This document shows positions 37,903 to 48,600 of a DNA stretch of 64,000 nucleotides, one piece after another. The translations under genes were made by a program, and so were the position numbers. The DNA comes from Pseudoalteromonas sp. S16_S37 (GTDB taxonomy: Bacteria > Pseudomonadota > Gammaproteobacteria > Enterobacterales > Alteromonadaceae): positions 1-64,000 of the forward strand of contig NZ_JAAUWV010000017.1 in NCBI RefSeq assembly GCF_014694405.1, given 5' to 3'. Position 1 is the first letter of the stretch, and the number at the start of each line of letters is the position of its first letter. A model generated the notes under the pieces. That model was not told the DNA's origin, ran no database searches, and was given only the letters and a program-made list of their open reading frames with translations.

Positions 37903-40900
37903 TTACAGGCTACATACCTTTTGGTAATCACTGCTGCCCTCAGGCGCTTGGTTAGTCCACCACTTGGCTTTATAAATCGCTTGGCCTTGGCGTACTAAAT
38001 CACCTCCCGACGCATGAGTACCTCTTGGTAGCGTTGGATATACAACGATGTCTTCAATAGGTGTGCCTTCACATGTTTTCACAGGGTCCCCACCACCATC
38101 GCCTGGTTTTGCTTCAGGTAGTTTTGGATACTCAGACTTAAAGGCATACTGCTTACCATCCTTTTCTACTACAAAGTTAATTGGACCAGAGATAGGCATG
38201 TAGTACATTACCTGTGCATTGACCGTTTCGCCCGGCGCAAATGACTTAGGTACACTTCCCCACTCATTCACGAGCGTGATTGAGAAGCGATGGAACTCGT
38301 TTTCAAACCCACCGATGTTATTACCCGCTGCATTTGAGCCATTTGCATCCACCGCCATTTTCAATTTCTCTGTAGCATTCCAATTTGATTTGAAAATTGC
38401 AGAGGTCGAAACTGGCACATCAAACGAAATCTTTGCACCGGTTAAGTCAATCTCAGAATTATTCTTAAATGAGAAAGTTGGACTAATTGGATAGTTAGCA
38501 TCTCCCAGAGGGAACCCTTTTGCTGTAAAGCTGACATCTACTGACTTTTCAGGCAGCTGGAAGTTAACATTCCCCTGATGCACATTATATTTAGAGCCAT
38601 TTTGATTGAATTTGTTATAGGCAAGCGAAGTCAAACTTGAGCCCATAAAGTACTCGCCCTTCGCAGCATCATAGTCAAAATCCCCAGCAAGCTCCCAGAA
38701 CATGATGCCACCTAGACCATTATTAATGACATAATCTACTTTTTTTGCCATCGACTCTTCATCTTCAATTGAGATGAATACTTTTTTCTGGTCATTCCAA
38801 AGCCAAGGCGCAACAGCAACAGAATCATAATGACGTGTATAGGTACCTGTTAGTTGATCAGTTGGGTCGTTTTCTGGGTCAAGACCATAATCTGCAGCAT
38901 AACTAGGCATTACCCCTTTTTGCAGGTTTTTAGCATGCCAAAGTGGGTTAGAACCAGCTGGTACTTCTAGACCTACATCATTTTTGTCATGCCATAAGTT
39001 GTCGATACCAATAGCACCATTACCGCACTTATTCTTATCGCCTTTACCGGTTCCTGGAGGACAGCTAGTTTGGTCTGGGAATGCCGCTTGTCCCCAAAGA
39101 CCATTTGTGCCACCTTGCACGTTTTGGAAACCACGGGTGTAGTAGGGAATACCAATGTTGATACGACCTGCTGAGACTGAACCCCTGAAATAGCGCACTG
39201 CCCAATCCGTATTCAAGTAGCCGATACCTTCAAATTCTTTGGTACCGTATACATTCCACTGCTTCAGCTCTGAATCTTGCCCCGTATCAAATAACGACGC
39301 GTTGTGGCCCACATGTGAGTTCCACGCACCGTGTAAGTCGTAAGACATGATGTTGACATAATCTAGATATTTTACCGCTTGGAATGTTTCCATACCACGT
39401 AGCAAGTAACCTGAAGATGGAGACGCAATAGTTAGCATATAGTGCTGACCGTCCGCTTCACCTGCTTTATCTAACTCTTCACGTAAACGTTTCATCAACA
39501 CTTGGTAAGACGCATTTAACCCTGCGCGACGTGCATTTGAAATTGGGAAGTCATCAGGGTGACCCGAATCATCCATTGAAGAAGGATATTCGTAGTCGAT
39601 GTCTACGCCATCAAAACCATATTTTTTGATAAATTCAACGGCGCTTTTTGCAAATGCATCAATACCAGCATGGTTAACTGAGCCATCGGCATTGGTCGTC
39701 ATAGTGTAAAAACCACCGCTTTTAACACGTGTGCCATCAGAGCCAAAGTAACCACCAGTTTCGGCCCAACCGCCTACGGAGATCAGCGTTTTAACATCTG
39801 GGTATTGCTTTTTGTATTTGTTAAGTAAGTTAAAGTGACCTTTGTAAGGCAGGCTTGGATCTAGCTCTGCACCTGCAACACCAGGCCATTCCATGTTAGT
39901 GGCCGGGTTACCCGCAGCATTGGGATCGCCAATCGATACTTTGTTATTTGCATCAACATGGGCAAACGCATAATTGATGTGTGTGATCTTATCCCACGGA
40001 ATGTCCTTAACCAGATAGCTTGGCTGACCATTCGCGCCGTTTCTCCAGCTTGTAAAGTAGCCAATCACACGACGAGGATGATCAGGGCCCATAAGTTCAC
40101 GACCATTTTGGTCATAGATAGTACAGTAAGGCGTATTCACGCCAGGTGTTTGATATAGCCCTTCAGGTCTACATGCATCTGCATCTGCACCTGGGTCAAT
40201 AACATTCACTGATTTACTGAGCTGGCCTGTTGCGCCTTCATTGTCGGTTACTGTAAGCGTGAACGTAACTTGACCAAGCTCAGTTGCTTGCCATGTATGC
40301 TCCGTTGCACTGCCATTTGTGGCAACAACTTCAGTACCGTTGACGGCAAAGCTCAGTTTACTCACTGAACCATCTTCATCCGTACCAGACAACGCAAATT
40401 TAACACTTGAACCAATCACAAGCTCAGGCGGCATGTTCACAATATCAAGTACAGCAACAGGAGCTTTGTTTACTGGTGTATCAGTTTTAACGATAACTTG
40501 ATGACTCAGCATGCTTGATACGGCGCCTTCATTATCGGTCGCCTTTACAGAGATGGTATGTGTACCTTCAACAGCCTGCCAAGTCGCTTCAAAATTATCG
40601 TTTGTTCCTGACGTGTCCGTTAAGATCAGCGAACCATTTACGTAAAAGTCAACCTTAGCCACACTACCATCTTCATCAGTTGCATTAGCAACAATGGCAA
40701 CGCTGTCATTTACTTTAAATTCAGAGCCATCTAGTGGATTCAACTGGTTGATTTTAGGATCTTTATTTATGACAACGCTGTCACAAGCACCCAAATTTAA
40801 CCACTCTTGCCATGGTCCAGAATGCGTCTCAGGCTCTGTTCTGTTCCACCATTTTGCTTTGTACGCAACGTTATTTTGCTGGACAACAGTATCTGCTGTT

Positions 40901-41025
40901 GACGTCATACCTGCATTCCATTCAGGAACACCCGTACAGTCGTACGCATACGACTGCGCCCCCATTAACCCCAAAGTTAAGGCGCTCAACTTGAGCGCCG
41001 ACTTGAGTATTTTTTGTGAACTCAT
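37903..41025 (-). CDS. Large multimodular secreted GH18 chitinase
   Basis: About 1,040 residues from the ATG at 41025 (TTGGAG 6 nt upstream). Signal peptide at about 1-27 (SYAYDC). An N-terminal CBM5/12-like module follows (about 30-75, AKWWNRTEP). Two Ig-like repeats come next (about 88-270, each with an N(E)GAV/NEGAT turn). The GH18 barrel then starts near RVIGYFTSW, with the catalytic GFDGVDIDYEYPSSMD (Glu at about 479), MSYDLHGAWNSH and GIMFWELAGDF. A beta domain of about 160 residues precedes a second CBM5/12 (about 985-1040, AKWWTNQAPEG) at the C-terminus. The two terminal CBMs are a notable architecture. First gene of the chitin operon. Related to ChiD/Chi18-type enzymes. Confidence 0.94.
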   Translation of the reverse strand: MSSQKILKSALKLSALTLGLMGAQSYAYDCTGVPEWNAGMTSTADTVVQQNNVAYKAKWWNRTEPETHSGPWQEWLNLGACDSVVINKDPKINQLNPLDGSEFKVNDSVAIVANATDEDGSVAKVDFYVNGSLILTDTSGTNDNFEATWQAVEGTHTISVKATDNEGAVSSMLSHQVIVKTDTPVNKAPVAVLDIVNMPPELVIGSSVKFALSGTDEDGSVSKLSFAVNGTEVVATNGSATEHTWQATELGQVTFTLTVTDNEGATGQLSKSVNVIDPGADADACRPEGLYQTPGVNTPYCTIYDQNGRELMGPDHPRRVIGYFTSWRNGANGQPSYLVKDIPWDKITHINYAFAHVDANNKVSIGDPNAAGNPATNMEWPGVAGAELDPSLPYKGHFNLLNKYKKQYPDVKTLISVGGWAETGGYFGSDGTRVKSGGFYTMTTNADGSVNHAGIDAFAKSAVEFIKKYGFDGVDIDYEYPSSMDDSGHPDDFPISNARRAGLNASYQVLMKRLREELDKAGEADGQHYMLTIASPSSGYLLRGMETFQAVKYLDYVNIMSYDLHGAWNSHVGHNASLFDTGQDSELKQWNVYGTKEFEGIGYLNTDWAVRYFRGSVSAGRINIGIPYYTRGFQNVQGGTNGLWGQAAFPDQTSCPPGTGKGDKNKCGNGAIGIDNLWHDKNDVGLEVPAGSNPLWHAKNLQKGVMPSYAADYGLDPENDPTDQLTGTYTRHYDSVAVAPWLWNDQKKVFISIEDEESMAKKVDYVINNGLGGIMFWELAGDFDYDAAKGEYFMGSSLTSLAYNKFNQNGSKYNVHQGNVNFQLPEKSVDVSFTAKGFPLGDANYPISPTFSFKNNSEIDLTGAKISFDVPVSTSAIFKSNWNATEKLKMAVDANGSNAAGNNIGGFENEFHRFSITLVNEWGSVPKSFAPGETVNAQVMYYMPISGPINFVVEKDGKQYAFKSEYPKLPEAKPGDGGGDPVKTCEGTPIEDIVVYPTLPRGTHASGGDLVRQGQAIYKAKWWTNQAPEGSSDYQKVCSL

Positions 41026-41580
41026 GATTATCTCCAACCTTTACATGTAACTTTTGTTTAACAAATTAACATTAAAGCTAACACATAAATAAAGGCCGTC
41101 AATCACGTTTTGTTCAGTTTTCAACCTAAGCTGAGGTTATGAGCCCATAAAATTAGTAATATTTTCGTATAAAATTATTTATATGCCTAGTTCTTATTCA
41201 TCCCGTTCTTTTCAGTAATTACATGAACTGAATTCATGTAACCGCTAACAAAAAATATAAAATAGTTTCTAAAAACATACAGTTGTGACATTAATTTGTC
41301 ATATAGATAAATTTAATTTTTAGCTGGCAGTAAAAAAACTAATCGAAAATCGGTGGATTTTAGATATTCCAAAAAAGAATAAGACAGCAATTTTTGCTAT
41401 AAATAATTATAGATTTTTATAACTTTACGTTAACGTAAACGTTATATGAAAAGCGTTTTTATAGATTTTTTGATTATTAAAAATACAAGACCATGTAAGT
41501 TTGGATATAAAACGGTTACAGCCTGTTACAAACAGCATGACAATTATATTGGAGTTGCGAATGCAAAACGTCGCTAAAAG
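41026..41580 (-). promoter_or_regulatory. Palindrome-rich leader and promoter region of the chitin operon
   Basis: 555 bp without a gene. It holds TTACATGTAA (41041-41050), directly before the ribosome-binding site of the first chitinase gene; a 9-5-9 inverted repeat TTACATGAA/TTCATGTAA (41219-41241) with the same half-site; TGACA-N6-TGTCA (41286-41301); an ATC.AAAATC/GATTTT.GAT repeat (41342-41365); and a perfect 16-bp palindrome TTTACGTTAACGTAAA (41424-41439). The shared TTACATG half-site suggests one regulator, and the 16-mer has the look of a LacI-family operator. None of these is assigned to a known regulator. Confidence 0.5.
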
Positions 41581-42540
41581 TTACAAATCAGGCAAGCTTA
41601 AAATTGGTAGTTCACAGGTTATTTTACTGCCAATGCCAAGTGAGCTTTCAATTAAAACTCGCCCTTGATGCTCCTGTATAATTGAATACACAATAGACAT
41701 CCCCATACCAGTTCCCTGCCCAACAGGTTTAGTCGTATAAAAGGGATCAAATATATGCTTTTTTGTCTCTTCATTCATTCCACAGCCATTATCTGAGACG
41801 CTCAAGTAGATAAACTTTTGTTTACTATAAAGTTCTACAATGATTTCCGCTTGTTGCGGCTGTTCATCGCAGGCCTGCTTTGCATTCATGAGCAAGTTAA
41901 CAATCACTTGGTTTAAGGTAGCCAAATTACAATAGCTCAAAGGAATAGGTTGGACGTGACAAATTAAGTGGTTGTTTTTTAATTGATTATGCAGTAGCTT
42001 CAGTGCGCTATCTAACGCTTGAGAAATATCACTCATAGCCAACAAGTTGTTCTTTGGTCGGGCAAAACTCAAGAGGTTTTTTACAATTGCACCTATCCTT
42101 CGCAACCCTTCTTGCGCATCGTCCAAAAGCTCATCCATATCGGTAATTAAAAAACTAAATGTTTGTTGCTTGTTTAATCTTTTCAGTGCAGTCAAAGCAT
42201 CTTCGCTGGTAATTTTTCCTGCTATATAATCGTTGCTAATACACAACAGTTCATTAAGTACAGGCTTTATATAGTTAAGACTTTCTAAGTTGCTCATCGC
42301 ATAGGCAAGCGGGTTATTGATCTCATGCGCAACGCCTGCCGACAACGTTCCCAATGTGGCCATTTTTTCAGCCTGCATTAACACTGCTTGTTGGCTTTGC
42401 AATTGCTGTACTTTTTCTTCCAGCGCTTGATTGGATTCATAAAGCGCTCTGGTTTTTTCTTCTAACAACTGCTCCAGTTCATCGCGCGCTTGCCTTTCAC
42501 GAAGAAATGCTTGGTAATAATCCTCAGGTGCGTTAGACAT
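41581..42540 (-). CDS. Soluble histidine kinase of the H-NOX module (HnoK-like)
   Basis: 319 residues with no membrane segment. A coiled coil (about 12-60) leads into the H-box AGVAHEINNPLAYA with His72. The HATPase domain is complete: N-box LLMNAKQACD, G1 VSDNGCGM, F-box FDPFYTTK and G2 GTGMGMSIVYSI. Its ATG follows the H-NOX stop codon with no gap (TAAATG), so translation is coupled. In Shewanella and Pseudoalteromonas, H-NOX bound to nitric oxide inhibits autophosphorylation of such a kinase. The likely targets are the two response regulators next to it. Confidence 0.9.
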   Translation of the reverse strand: MSNAPEDYYQAFLRERQARDELEQLLEEKTRALYESNQALEEKVQQLQSQQAVLMQAEKMATLGTLSAGVAHEINNPLAYAMSNLESLNYIKPVLNELLCISNDYIAGKITSEDALTALKRLNKQQTFSFLITDMDELLDDAQEGLRRIGAIVKNLLSFARPKNNLLAMSDISQALDSALKLLHNQLKNNHLICHVQPIPLSYCNLATLNQVIVNLLMNAKQACDEQPQQAEIIVELYSKQKFIYLSVSDNGCGMNEETKKHIFDPFYTTKPVGQGTGMGMSIVYSIIQEHQGRVLIESSLGIGSKITCELPILSLPDL

Positions 42541-43086
42541 TTATCTCCCTCCAAATGTGAGTAGCAAGTGGCATTGCTCAAAACCGTCGTGCATACATTG
42601 CATATGCTCTATTTCAGCATGCACGCCATAATGAGCCCCTGCGCCATAGATCAATCCTTCAGCGCAAAAGCACAGTTTTCGGCTAGAACTGTAGTGCATT
42701 AAAATACGCCCATCTTCAAGCAATTCGCTACTAATAGTTGGTAGATTAGGCTCATGATAGAGCTTAGAAACTTCTGTATGTATCACAGAATCGATACCGA
42801 GTATCAGCGACTGAAAGTCGCTAAACTGCTGCAAAATCCCCGCATGTTTTTCGGTTAAATAGCCAAATAAATATTCACCAAATATTCGCAATATATCTTT
42901 TAGTGGTTTATCTAAAATTTCGGCCACTTCGTTGGCTAAAGCAAACAGCTCTTCATCGGGATAACTTTGAGCACTGATATACACTCTATTCTTCGGTGCG
43001 TGTTTATCCAATAAGGCTTCCCATGCCGCCATTCCTTGATTTTTTATCACTAACTCTTCAAGCCCTCTAAAAACAACACCTTTCAT
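42541..43086 (-). CDS. H-NOX nitric-oxide-sensing haem protein
   Basis: 181 residues, the usual H-NOX length. The fold starts MKGVVFRGLEELV, the proximal haem ligand is His103 in VIHTEVSKLYHEPNLP with the conserved Pro115, and the haem-propionate-binding YxSxR is Y132-S134-R136 in HYSSSRKLCF. Short Cys-rich stretches (CFCAEG, MQCMHDG, QCH) might add redox or zinc sensitivity. No distal-pocket Tyr marks it as an O2 binder, so it is most likely an NO sensor. Shine-Dalgarno AGAGAG precedes the ATG. Confidence 0.93.
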   Translation of the reverse strand: MKGVVFRGLEELVIKNQGMAAWEALLDKHAPKNRVYISAQSYPDEELFALANEVAEILDKPLKDILRIFGEYLFGYLTEKHAGILQQFSDFQSLILGIDSVIHTEVSKLYHEPNLPTISSELLEDGRILMHYSSSRKLCFCAEGLIYGAGAHYGVHAEIEHMQCMHDGFEQCHLLLTFGGR

Positions 43087-43103
43087 AATCTCTCTCTTTT
43101 GCG

Positions 43104-44216
43104 TTAAAAGTTGCTATACCATTGCTTTACATTATTATATTCGTCGCATGCGTATAATATTGAAGTCAACTCTGGCGAAATATCAAATGCCTTCTTAAGC
43201 GTTAGCTGTTCAACTAGAGCATGGATCACGACAATAGAAATAACCGGCTCGACAGGGATCTGCTCGACCAATTGGGCTCTAACAAGCTCTTGCTCATATC
43301 CCCATAACGCGAGTAGATAGGCGCCGATATCGTAGCAAGACACTTTGCTACATGAGCGCTCGTTGCCAAGTACACTCTCTTTTGTGAGTACACCGATTGC
43401 ACTGAGCAAACAGCACGCAAATACGTTTTGCTGCTGATGCAAGTCTTGGCCTAAACAACGACTCAACGACTGCCCCATAACTGCTTTGGTAAAAGCAGCA
43501 TCCATAATTGCTTCTATTTGCGATTGCTTTACCTGATTGATAAACATATTTGAAATTTCATAGCAAGTTACCACGGCAGTAAATGCGGTCAGTCCAATAC
43601 GGGTGATAGCCTCTTTGACATCTTGCGTGCTACTTTGAAAGCCCATAAATGCAGAGTTTGCGATTTGTAAAAGCTTACTGACCAATATTGGGTCATGGTT
43701 AACCATCTGTGCTAGTTCACCGACATTGGCAGAGCCCTCATTGAGTAACTCCAGGAGCTCTGATACATTTGAATTTAAACATGGCAAACCGGAAAGTTGC
43801 CCTAGTTTGACTCGAATTGTCTCGTTTAGTGGCAAGCTTTTTAAGGTTAGAGCGCTATCAACTACTTTAGACAAATGTGTACGTGTAAACGGTTTAGCTA
43901 GGTGGAAGTGAATTGTGTTATCAATTTGCCATTTGCATTCTTGCTGCAAGCTATCGCTAAACAAACATCTAATTGCACGGGGACATATCATTCGAGCCGC
44001 TATTAAAACATCGTGCCCAAAAGCACCATGCAAGTGCTCCTCACAAAACAGAATATCAGGCTCACCTTGCTCTGAGACGCAAGTCTCAAAATCTTCTGGG
44101 TTTTCAAGACAAACAATGACGGTATTCTCATAAAAACGACTCAATGAACGTGATAATGCGCGTAGCAAAAGCTCATCATCATCTACTAGCAGTATATTGA
44201 GTACTTGTTCACCCAT
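43104..44216 (-). CDS. Response regulator with degenerate receiver and HDOD output domain
   Basis: 370 residues. The receiver (about 7-125) keeps the acidic pocket (VDDDE, 11-15) and the Lys of HLAKPF. However, the phosphoacceptor Asp position is Glu59 (PDILFCEEHL), which would mimic or block phosphorylation. The HDOD domain (about 140-340) shows LPCLNSNVSELLEL, VNHDPILVSKLLQIANSA and GLTAF, as in the HDOD output proteins that carry no catalytic HD residues. It is the first gene of the operon with H-NOX and the kinase, 17 bp before H-NOX. In Shewanella the equivalent place is taken by an EAL protein, so this is an alternative output. Confidence 0.85.
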   Translation of the reverse strand: MGEQVLNILLVDDDELLLRALSRSLSRFYENTVIVCLENPEDFETCVSEQGEPDILFCEEHLHGAFGHDVLIAARMICPRAIRCLFSDSLQQECKWQIDNTIHFHLAKPFTRTHLSKVVDSALTLKSLPLNETIRVKLGQLSGLPCLNSNVSELLELLNEGSANVGELAQMVNHDPILVSKLLQIANSAFMGFQSSTQDVKEAITRIGLTAFTAVVTCYEISNMFINQVKQSQIEAIMDAAFTKAVMGQSLSRCLGQDLHQQQNVFACCLLSAIGVLTKESVLGNERSCSKVSCYDIGAYLLALWGYEQELVRAQLVEQIPVEPVISIVVIHALVEQLTLKKAFDISPELTSILYACDEYNNVKQWYSNF

Positions 44217-44303
44217 TCAGTTTAACCATCTGACAAAGTTGTATATATAGACAGCTTAGTCTAAATTTATTCATATACACATTTTTGTAATGCACTGTTT
44301 TTT

Positions 44304-45644
44304 ATGCAAGATATTGAAGCTATCAAGGAACAATCTCAGCAACCTGCCAAAGTGCTTTGTGTTGACGATGAAGTTAGCGTTTTGCGCTCCCTATCCCGCC
44401 TTCTAAATCACTACAAAATGGAAGTGGTGACATTTACTTGCGCCGAAGAAGCACTTAACGAACTCAACAGCAAATCATTTGAAGTAGTTATCAGCGATAT
44501 GCGCATGCCAAAAATGGACGGCATTGAATTTTTAAGCAAAGTCAAAGAGCTACACCCAGACACTCAACGTATTTTACTCACCGGATATGCCGATATCGAC
44601 AGTACCATTGATGCCATCAATCAGGCTAAGATACACGCTTATTTAAATAAGCCATGGGAAAATGACCACTTGGTTCATGTTATAGCGCAAGCGGCGGAGA
44701 AGTATCGACTTAAAAAACATAACGAGCAATTGCAGGCCCAAATAATTGAGCAAAACAAACAGTTAAATGACCTAAACCATTCACTAGAACAGCTCGTGGA
44801 AAAACGGACCAAACAAATTCGCCAAGTACTGAAACAACTTGAAATTGCCCATAAGCACGAGCAAGGTGAACATAAAGCAACAGTTGAGCTACTTTATAAC
44901 TTTATCAATGCTAACCCCTATATAGATGGCAAACTGGCTAGTAACATCGCAAGAACCTGTCGGTTAGTAGCAAAGCAGTTACAACTATCTAGTAAAGCTA
45001 TTCAAACCGCCGGAATGGCAGGCTTTTTAGCGCAAGTAGGCTTGCTTGCGATGGACCCTGCTTTGTATAAAGTACCGACTAACCAACTGACAGATCAGCA
45101 AAAAAAGCTATTTTATACGCACCCAGCCACGGCACAACTTATGCTTATGCCAGCCCAGCACCTTAACGATGTCACTGAAGCGATTTACCATCAATTTGAG
45201 AAATACAATGGTGGAGGCATACCTAATGGGTTAAAAAAAGACCAAATTCCGATTTGCGCGCAAATATTAGCTGTTGCCCGAGATTATTGGCAGTATTTCA
45301 CTAACAACCAAAAGAGTGAGGAAGAAAGGCAACTGGATGCACTGTCACACATCAAGGCTTTTAGCGAACACCTTTACCACCCAAAGGTAGTCAGTGCGTT
45401 AGAGAAATGTGCGAGCCAGTTGCATAAAAAGCAAGATAAAGCAGGTTCAATGCAAATAATCACCTGTGAACAGCTCAAACCCGGCATGACCTTAGGTTTG
45501 GCAGTGCATAATCACCAAGGTATTATGTTACTGCCTAAAGGCCATGTATTTAGTGCAACTTCGATAGCCAAACTCAAACAACTAGAGCAACAAAAACCAA
45601 CGCCATTTAGACTGATGGTGAATCATGCTGCAAATGGTGCTTAG
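44304..45644 (+). CDS. Response regulator with degenerate HD-GYP domain (HnoD-like)
   Basis: 446 residues. The receiver (about 14-130) is intact, with the phosphoacceptor Asp65 in VVISDMRMPKMDG and NKPW near the end. A coiled coil (about 135-200) joins it to an HD-GYP-type domain (about 205-380) in which the catalytic HD is replaced (GFLAQVGLLAMD where LHDIGKI is expected) and GYP reads GGGIP. It should therefore not cleave c-di-GMP but could bind partners, as described for HnoD of Shewanella. It is transcribed divergently from the H-NOX operon. A 38-bp tail overlap with the RND gene on the other strand follows. Confidence 0.85.
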   Translation: MQDIEAIKEQSQQPAKVLCVDDEVSVLRSLSRLLNHYKMEVVTFTCAEEALNELNSKSFEVVISDMRMPKMDGIEFLSKVKELHPDTQRILLTGYADIDSTIDAINQAKIHAYLNKPWENDHLVHVIAQAAEKYRLKKHNEQLQAQIIEQNKQLNDLNHSLEQLVEKRTKQIRQVLKQLEIAHKHEQGEHKATVELLYNFINANPYIDGKLASNIARTCRLVAKQLQLSSKAIQTAGMAGFLAQVGLLAMDPALYKVPTNQLTDQQKKLFYTHPATAQLMLMPAQHLNDVTEAIYHQFEKYNGGGIPNGLKKDQIPICAQILAVARDYWQYFTNNQKSEEERQLDALSHIKAFSEHLYHPKVVSALEKCASQLHKKQDKAGSMQIITCEQLKPGMTLGLAVHNHQGIMLLPKGHVFSATSIAKLKQLEQQKPTPFRLMVNHAANGA

Positions 45645-48600
45645 CCGTTAGGTTAAAGTCTTCTAACAGTACATAAACTGCAGGCAATACAAACACAATT
45701 AATAGGGTAGATAAGGCCATACCAAACACCATACTCACCACCAGTGGCTGCACTACTTGCGCCTGCAAACTGGTTTCAAGTAATAAAGGTAAAGTGCCCG
45801 CAATGGTGGTTGCTGATGTGATGAAGATAGCTCTAAACCTGGCTTTTGCCGCCAAAACAGCCGCTTGTTCTAAGTCTATACCATCACTTTCATGCTCCTT
45901 AATAAATGCCACAAGTAAAATAGAATCGTTCACCACGATACCTGCAAGCGAAATAAACCCTATCATACTGGGCATCGACAGATCATAACCCAGCAAGAAG
46001 TGCCCCCAAACCACCCCAATTAAGGCAAGTGGTATTGCCAGCATCACCATAACTGGTTCAAAGTAGCTGCGAAATTGAAAGCTCAAAATGATAAACACAC
46101 CGATAAGCCCTAACGCAAATTTACCTGCCATTGACTTACCTGTTTGTGAGCCTGTTTTTATCTCGCCTTCATAACTTACGCTTAAGCTTTGGTCGGCTTT
46201 GAGTAATGGCGCTATGCTTTGTTGTTGCAACTGAGCCATCACTTCGTTGGTATTAGTCAGCAAAGAGTCAACATCTGCTGTAATGGTTACCGTGCGCTGC
46301 CCATCCACACGATTAATCCGCGTTACATCTTGCTCTAGTGTTAATTGCGCGATACTCGCAAGCGGCACTTGAGCCCCTGAATTTAGCGTTATTGGGAAGT
46401 TAAGTAGGCTATCTATGCTGCTTTTATCTTGCTCTTGCAGGCTTACATACAACTCTATACTGCTATTGTCACGCTGTACTTCATCTGCAACTTGCCCAAA
46501 CAGAGCGCTGCGAAGCTGGTTGGCGACTGATTGACCGTCAATACCTTGCGCCAAACTCCCTGGCTGTAACTTCACTTGCCAGCGCAGCTTGCCATAACGC
46601 AAATCATCCATAACATTCGAAACACCGGCATAGTTCGCTAAGTCACTTTTTAGTTTGGCTGACGCTTGCATTAAGGTATCTAGCTGCTCGCCATGGAGGC
46701 GAATTTCAATAGCTCGACCCGCAGGACCAAGTACGGGCTCTTTAAACGAAATCGCTTGAATACCCGCTATTTCTCCAGCTTCATTGCGCCAAAGCCTGAT
46801 GAGCTCAGCTAAACGCGTGTTACGCTGCTGCGCCGTTAATAAATCGACTCTGACGGTAGCCAAATGTTCACCTTGCTCATATGCATCTGAATTGCGATTG
46901 TATTGCACGGTAATATGTTCAACTAACTCGCTATCTTCTTGTTCAGACAATTGCGCATTCACTAGAGCGAGCGCATCTACATATTTGTCTACAACCAGCA
47001 TGGTTTGTCCAAGCGGTGTACTTGGCGGCATCAACAAACGCATCTCTAATGTGTCTCCTTCTAACTGCGGAAACGCTTTAAACTTCACGATGCCACCAGC
47101 CATCAAAGAAACTGACAGTAGAAAAAGCATCACCGTGGCACCTATAAAAGGATAGCGATGTTGCACGCACCAATGTACCGCATTCACTAGGGTGGTCTGT
47201 CTAAAATATTCAAATGAGGTAGTAAAACGCGTTTTTACTTTCCAAACAAAAGCCAACACGTGATTTGCTGCTTTTGGGCTGCTAGCGTTTTCATTGTCTT
47301 TACCCTTGTGTAAAGAATGAATGAGGTGATTTGGTAAAATAAAAAATGCTTCAATCACACTAACAAATATCGTCGCAATCAACACCAAAGGGATATCTTT
47401 TAGTACTTTTCCTATATCGCCACTGATAAACGCCAGACCAATAAACACCACTATGGTTGTTAAAAATGATGAGAAGACCCCTGCACCAACTTGTAATACA
47501 CCTTTAATTGCATCAGCGTCTATATCATCCCCTTGCTCTACTTTTGCGGCTATGCTCTCGGCAATCACAATGGCATCATCCATCAAAATGCCGATAGACA
47601 TTAGCAACGCAACCATCGAAATCATATTGATACTGACCCCCATCAGCATCATCAGCGCAAATGCACCTAGAAATGAGACGGGCAAGCCCATTGATACCCA
47701 AAAGGAGTAACGAAAAGAGAAAAACAAGTACATCACCAACAGCACCAAAACAAAACCTTGCCAACCGTTATTCAGCAGCATGGCTAGCCTGTCTTCGATA
47801 ATTTGTGCTGTATTTTGCGTAAGTGTTAGCGTCACGCCTTCAGGCGCATGCTGTTTTTGTTGTTCAACAAACTCGCTAACCACTTCAACCAAGGTGATGG
47901 CATCTTGGCTTTTAGTTTTTTTGATATCCAACAAAGCAACGCGTTTACCATCAAATAGCACTCGCTCTTCATCCAGTTCAAAACCCTCTGATAATTGCGC
48001 AACATCTTTGAGGTAAATTTGCTCGCCATTTTTTAGGCTTTTAATCACTAAAGACTGCAAACTATGAGCCGTCACTTTTTGCTGATCAAAGCTCACTAAC
48101 ATGGTTTTACCATCGTTACTAATTTCGCCAGCTGGCAACTTTACATTTTGCCGTTGTAATAACGCCACAACATCCGTTGCTGAAAGACCATATTCTCGCA
48201 GTTTAAACAGCGATAAATCTATTTTGATTTGCTGATCTGAAAAGCCCTGAATATCAACAATATCAACGCCTGGCTGACGCTTGAGCTTATCTTTTAACTG
48301 CTGCGCATATAACTTCAACTGGTGAACAGGTAAATCAGCAGCAATCGCTAATGAGATCAGGTGTTGATCACGCCCAAGCTCGCGAACAATGGGCGACTCT
48401 ATTTGCTTTGGGAAATTATCAATGGCATCAATTTGGGTTTTTACATCACTCAATAACATCGCAACATTCACACCATGCTGCGCCTCTACCGTGAGGTTAG
48501 CAATGCCCTCTCTTGATTCACAGCTGAGCGTTTTTATGCCATCTAAACCATCCACAGCCTCTTCCATCACAATACATAATGCTTGCTCAACCTCAGTAGA

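Noticed and set aside
37860..37931. LPMO start 24 codons upstream, overlapping the chitinase gene
   Set aside because: The extension has no signal-peptide character, while the ATG at 37859 has AAGGAG and a clean signal peptide leading to His30.
41284..41301. CRP-like site TGTGACATTAATTTGTCA in the chitin operon leader
   Set aside because: The right half-site does not match TCACA with the needed spacing; it is kept only as an unassigned inverted repeat.
41561..41668. A 35-codon plus-strand ORF (ATG with TTGGAG upstream) overlapping the end of the histidine kinase gene
   Set aside because: Almost all of it is the complement of the kinase 3' end. It has no recognisable features, and the ribosome-binding site is probably chance.
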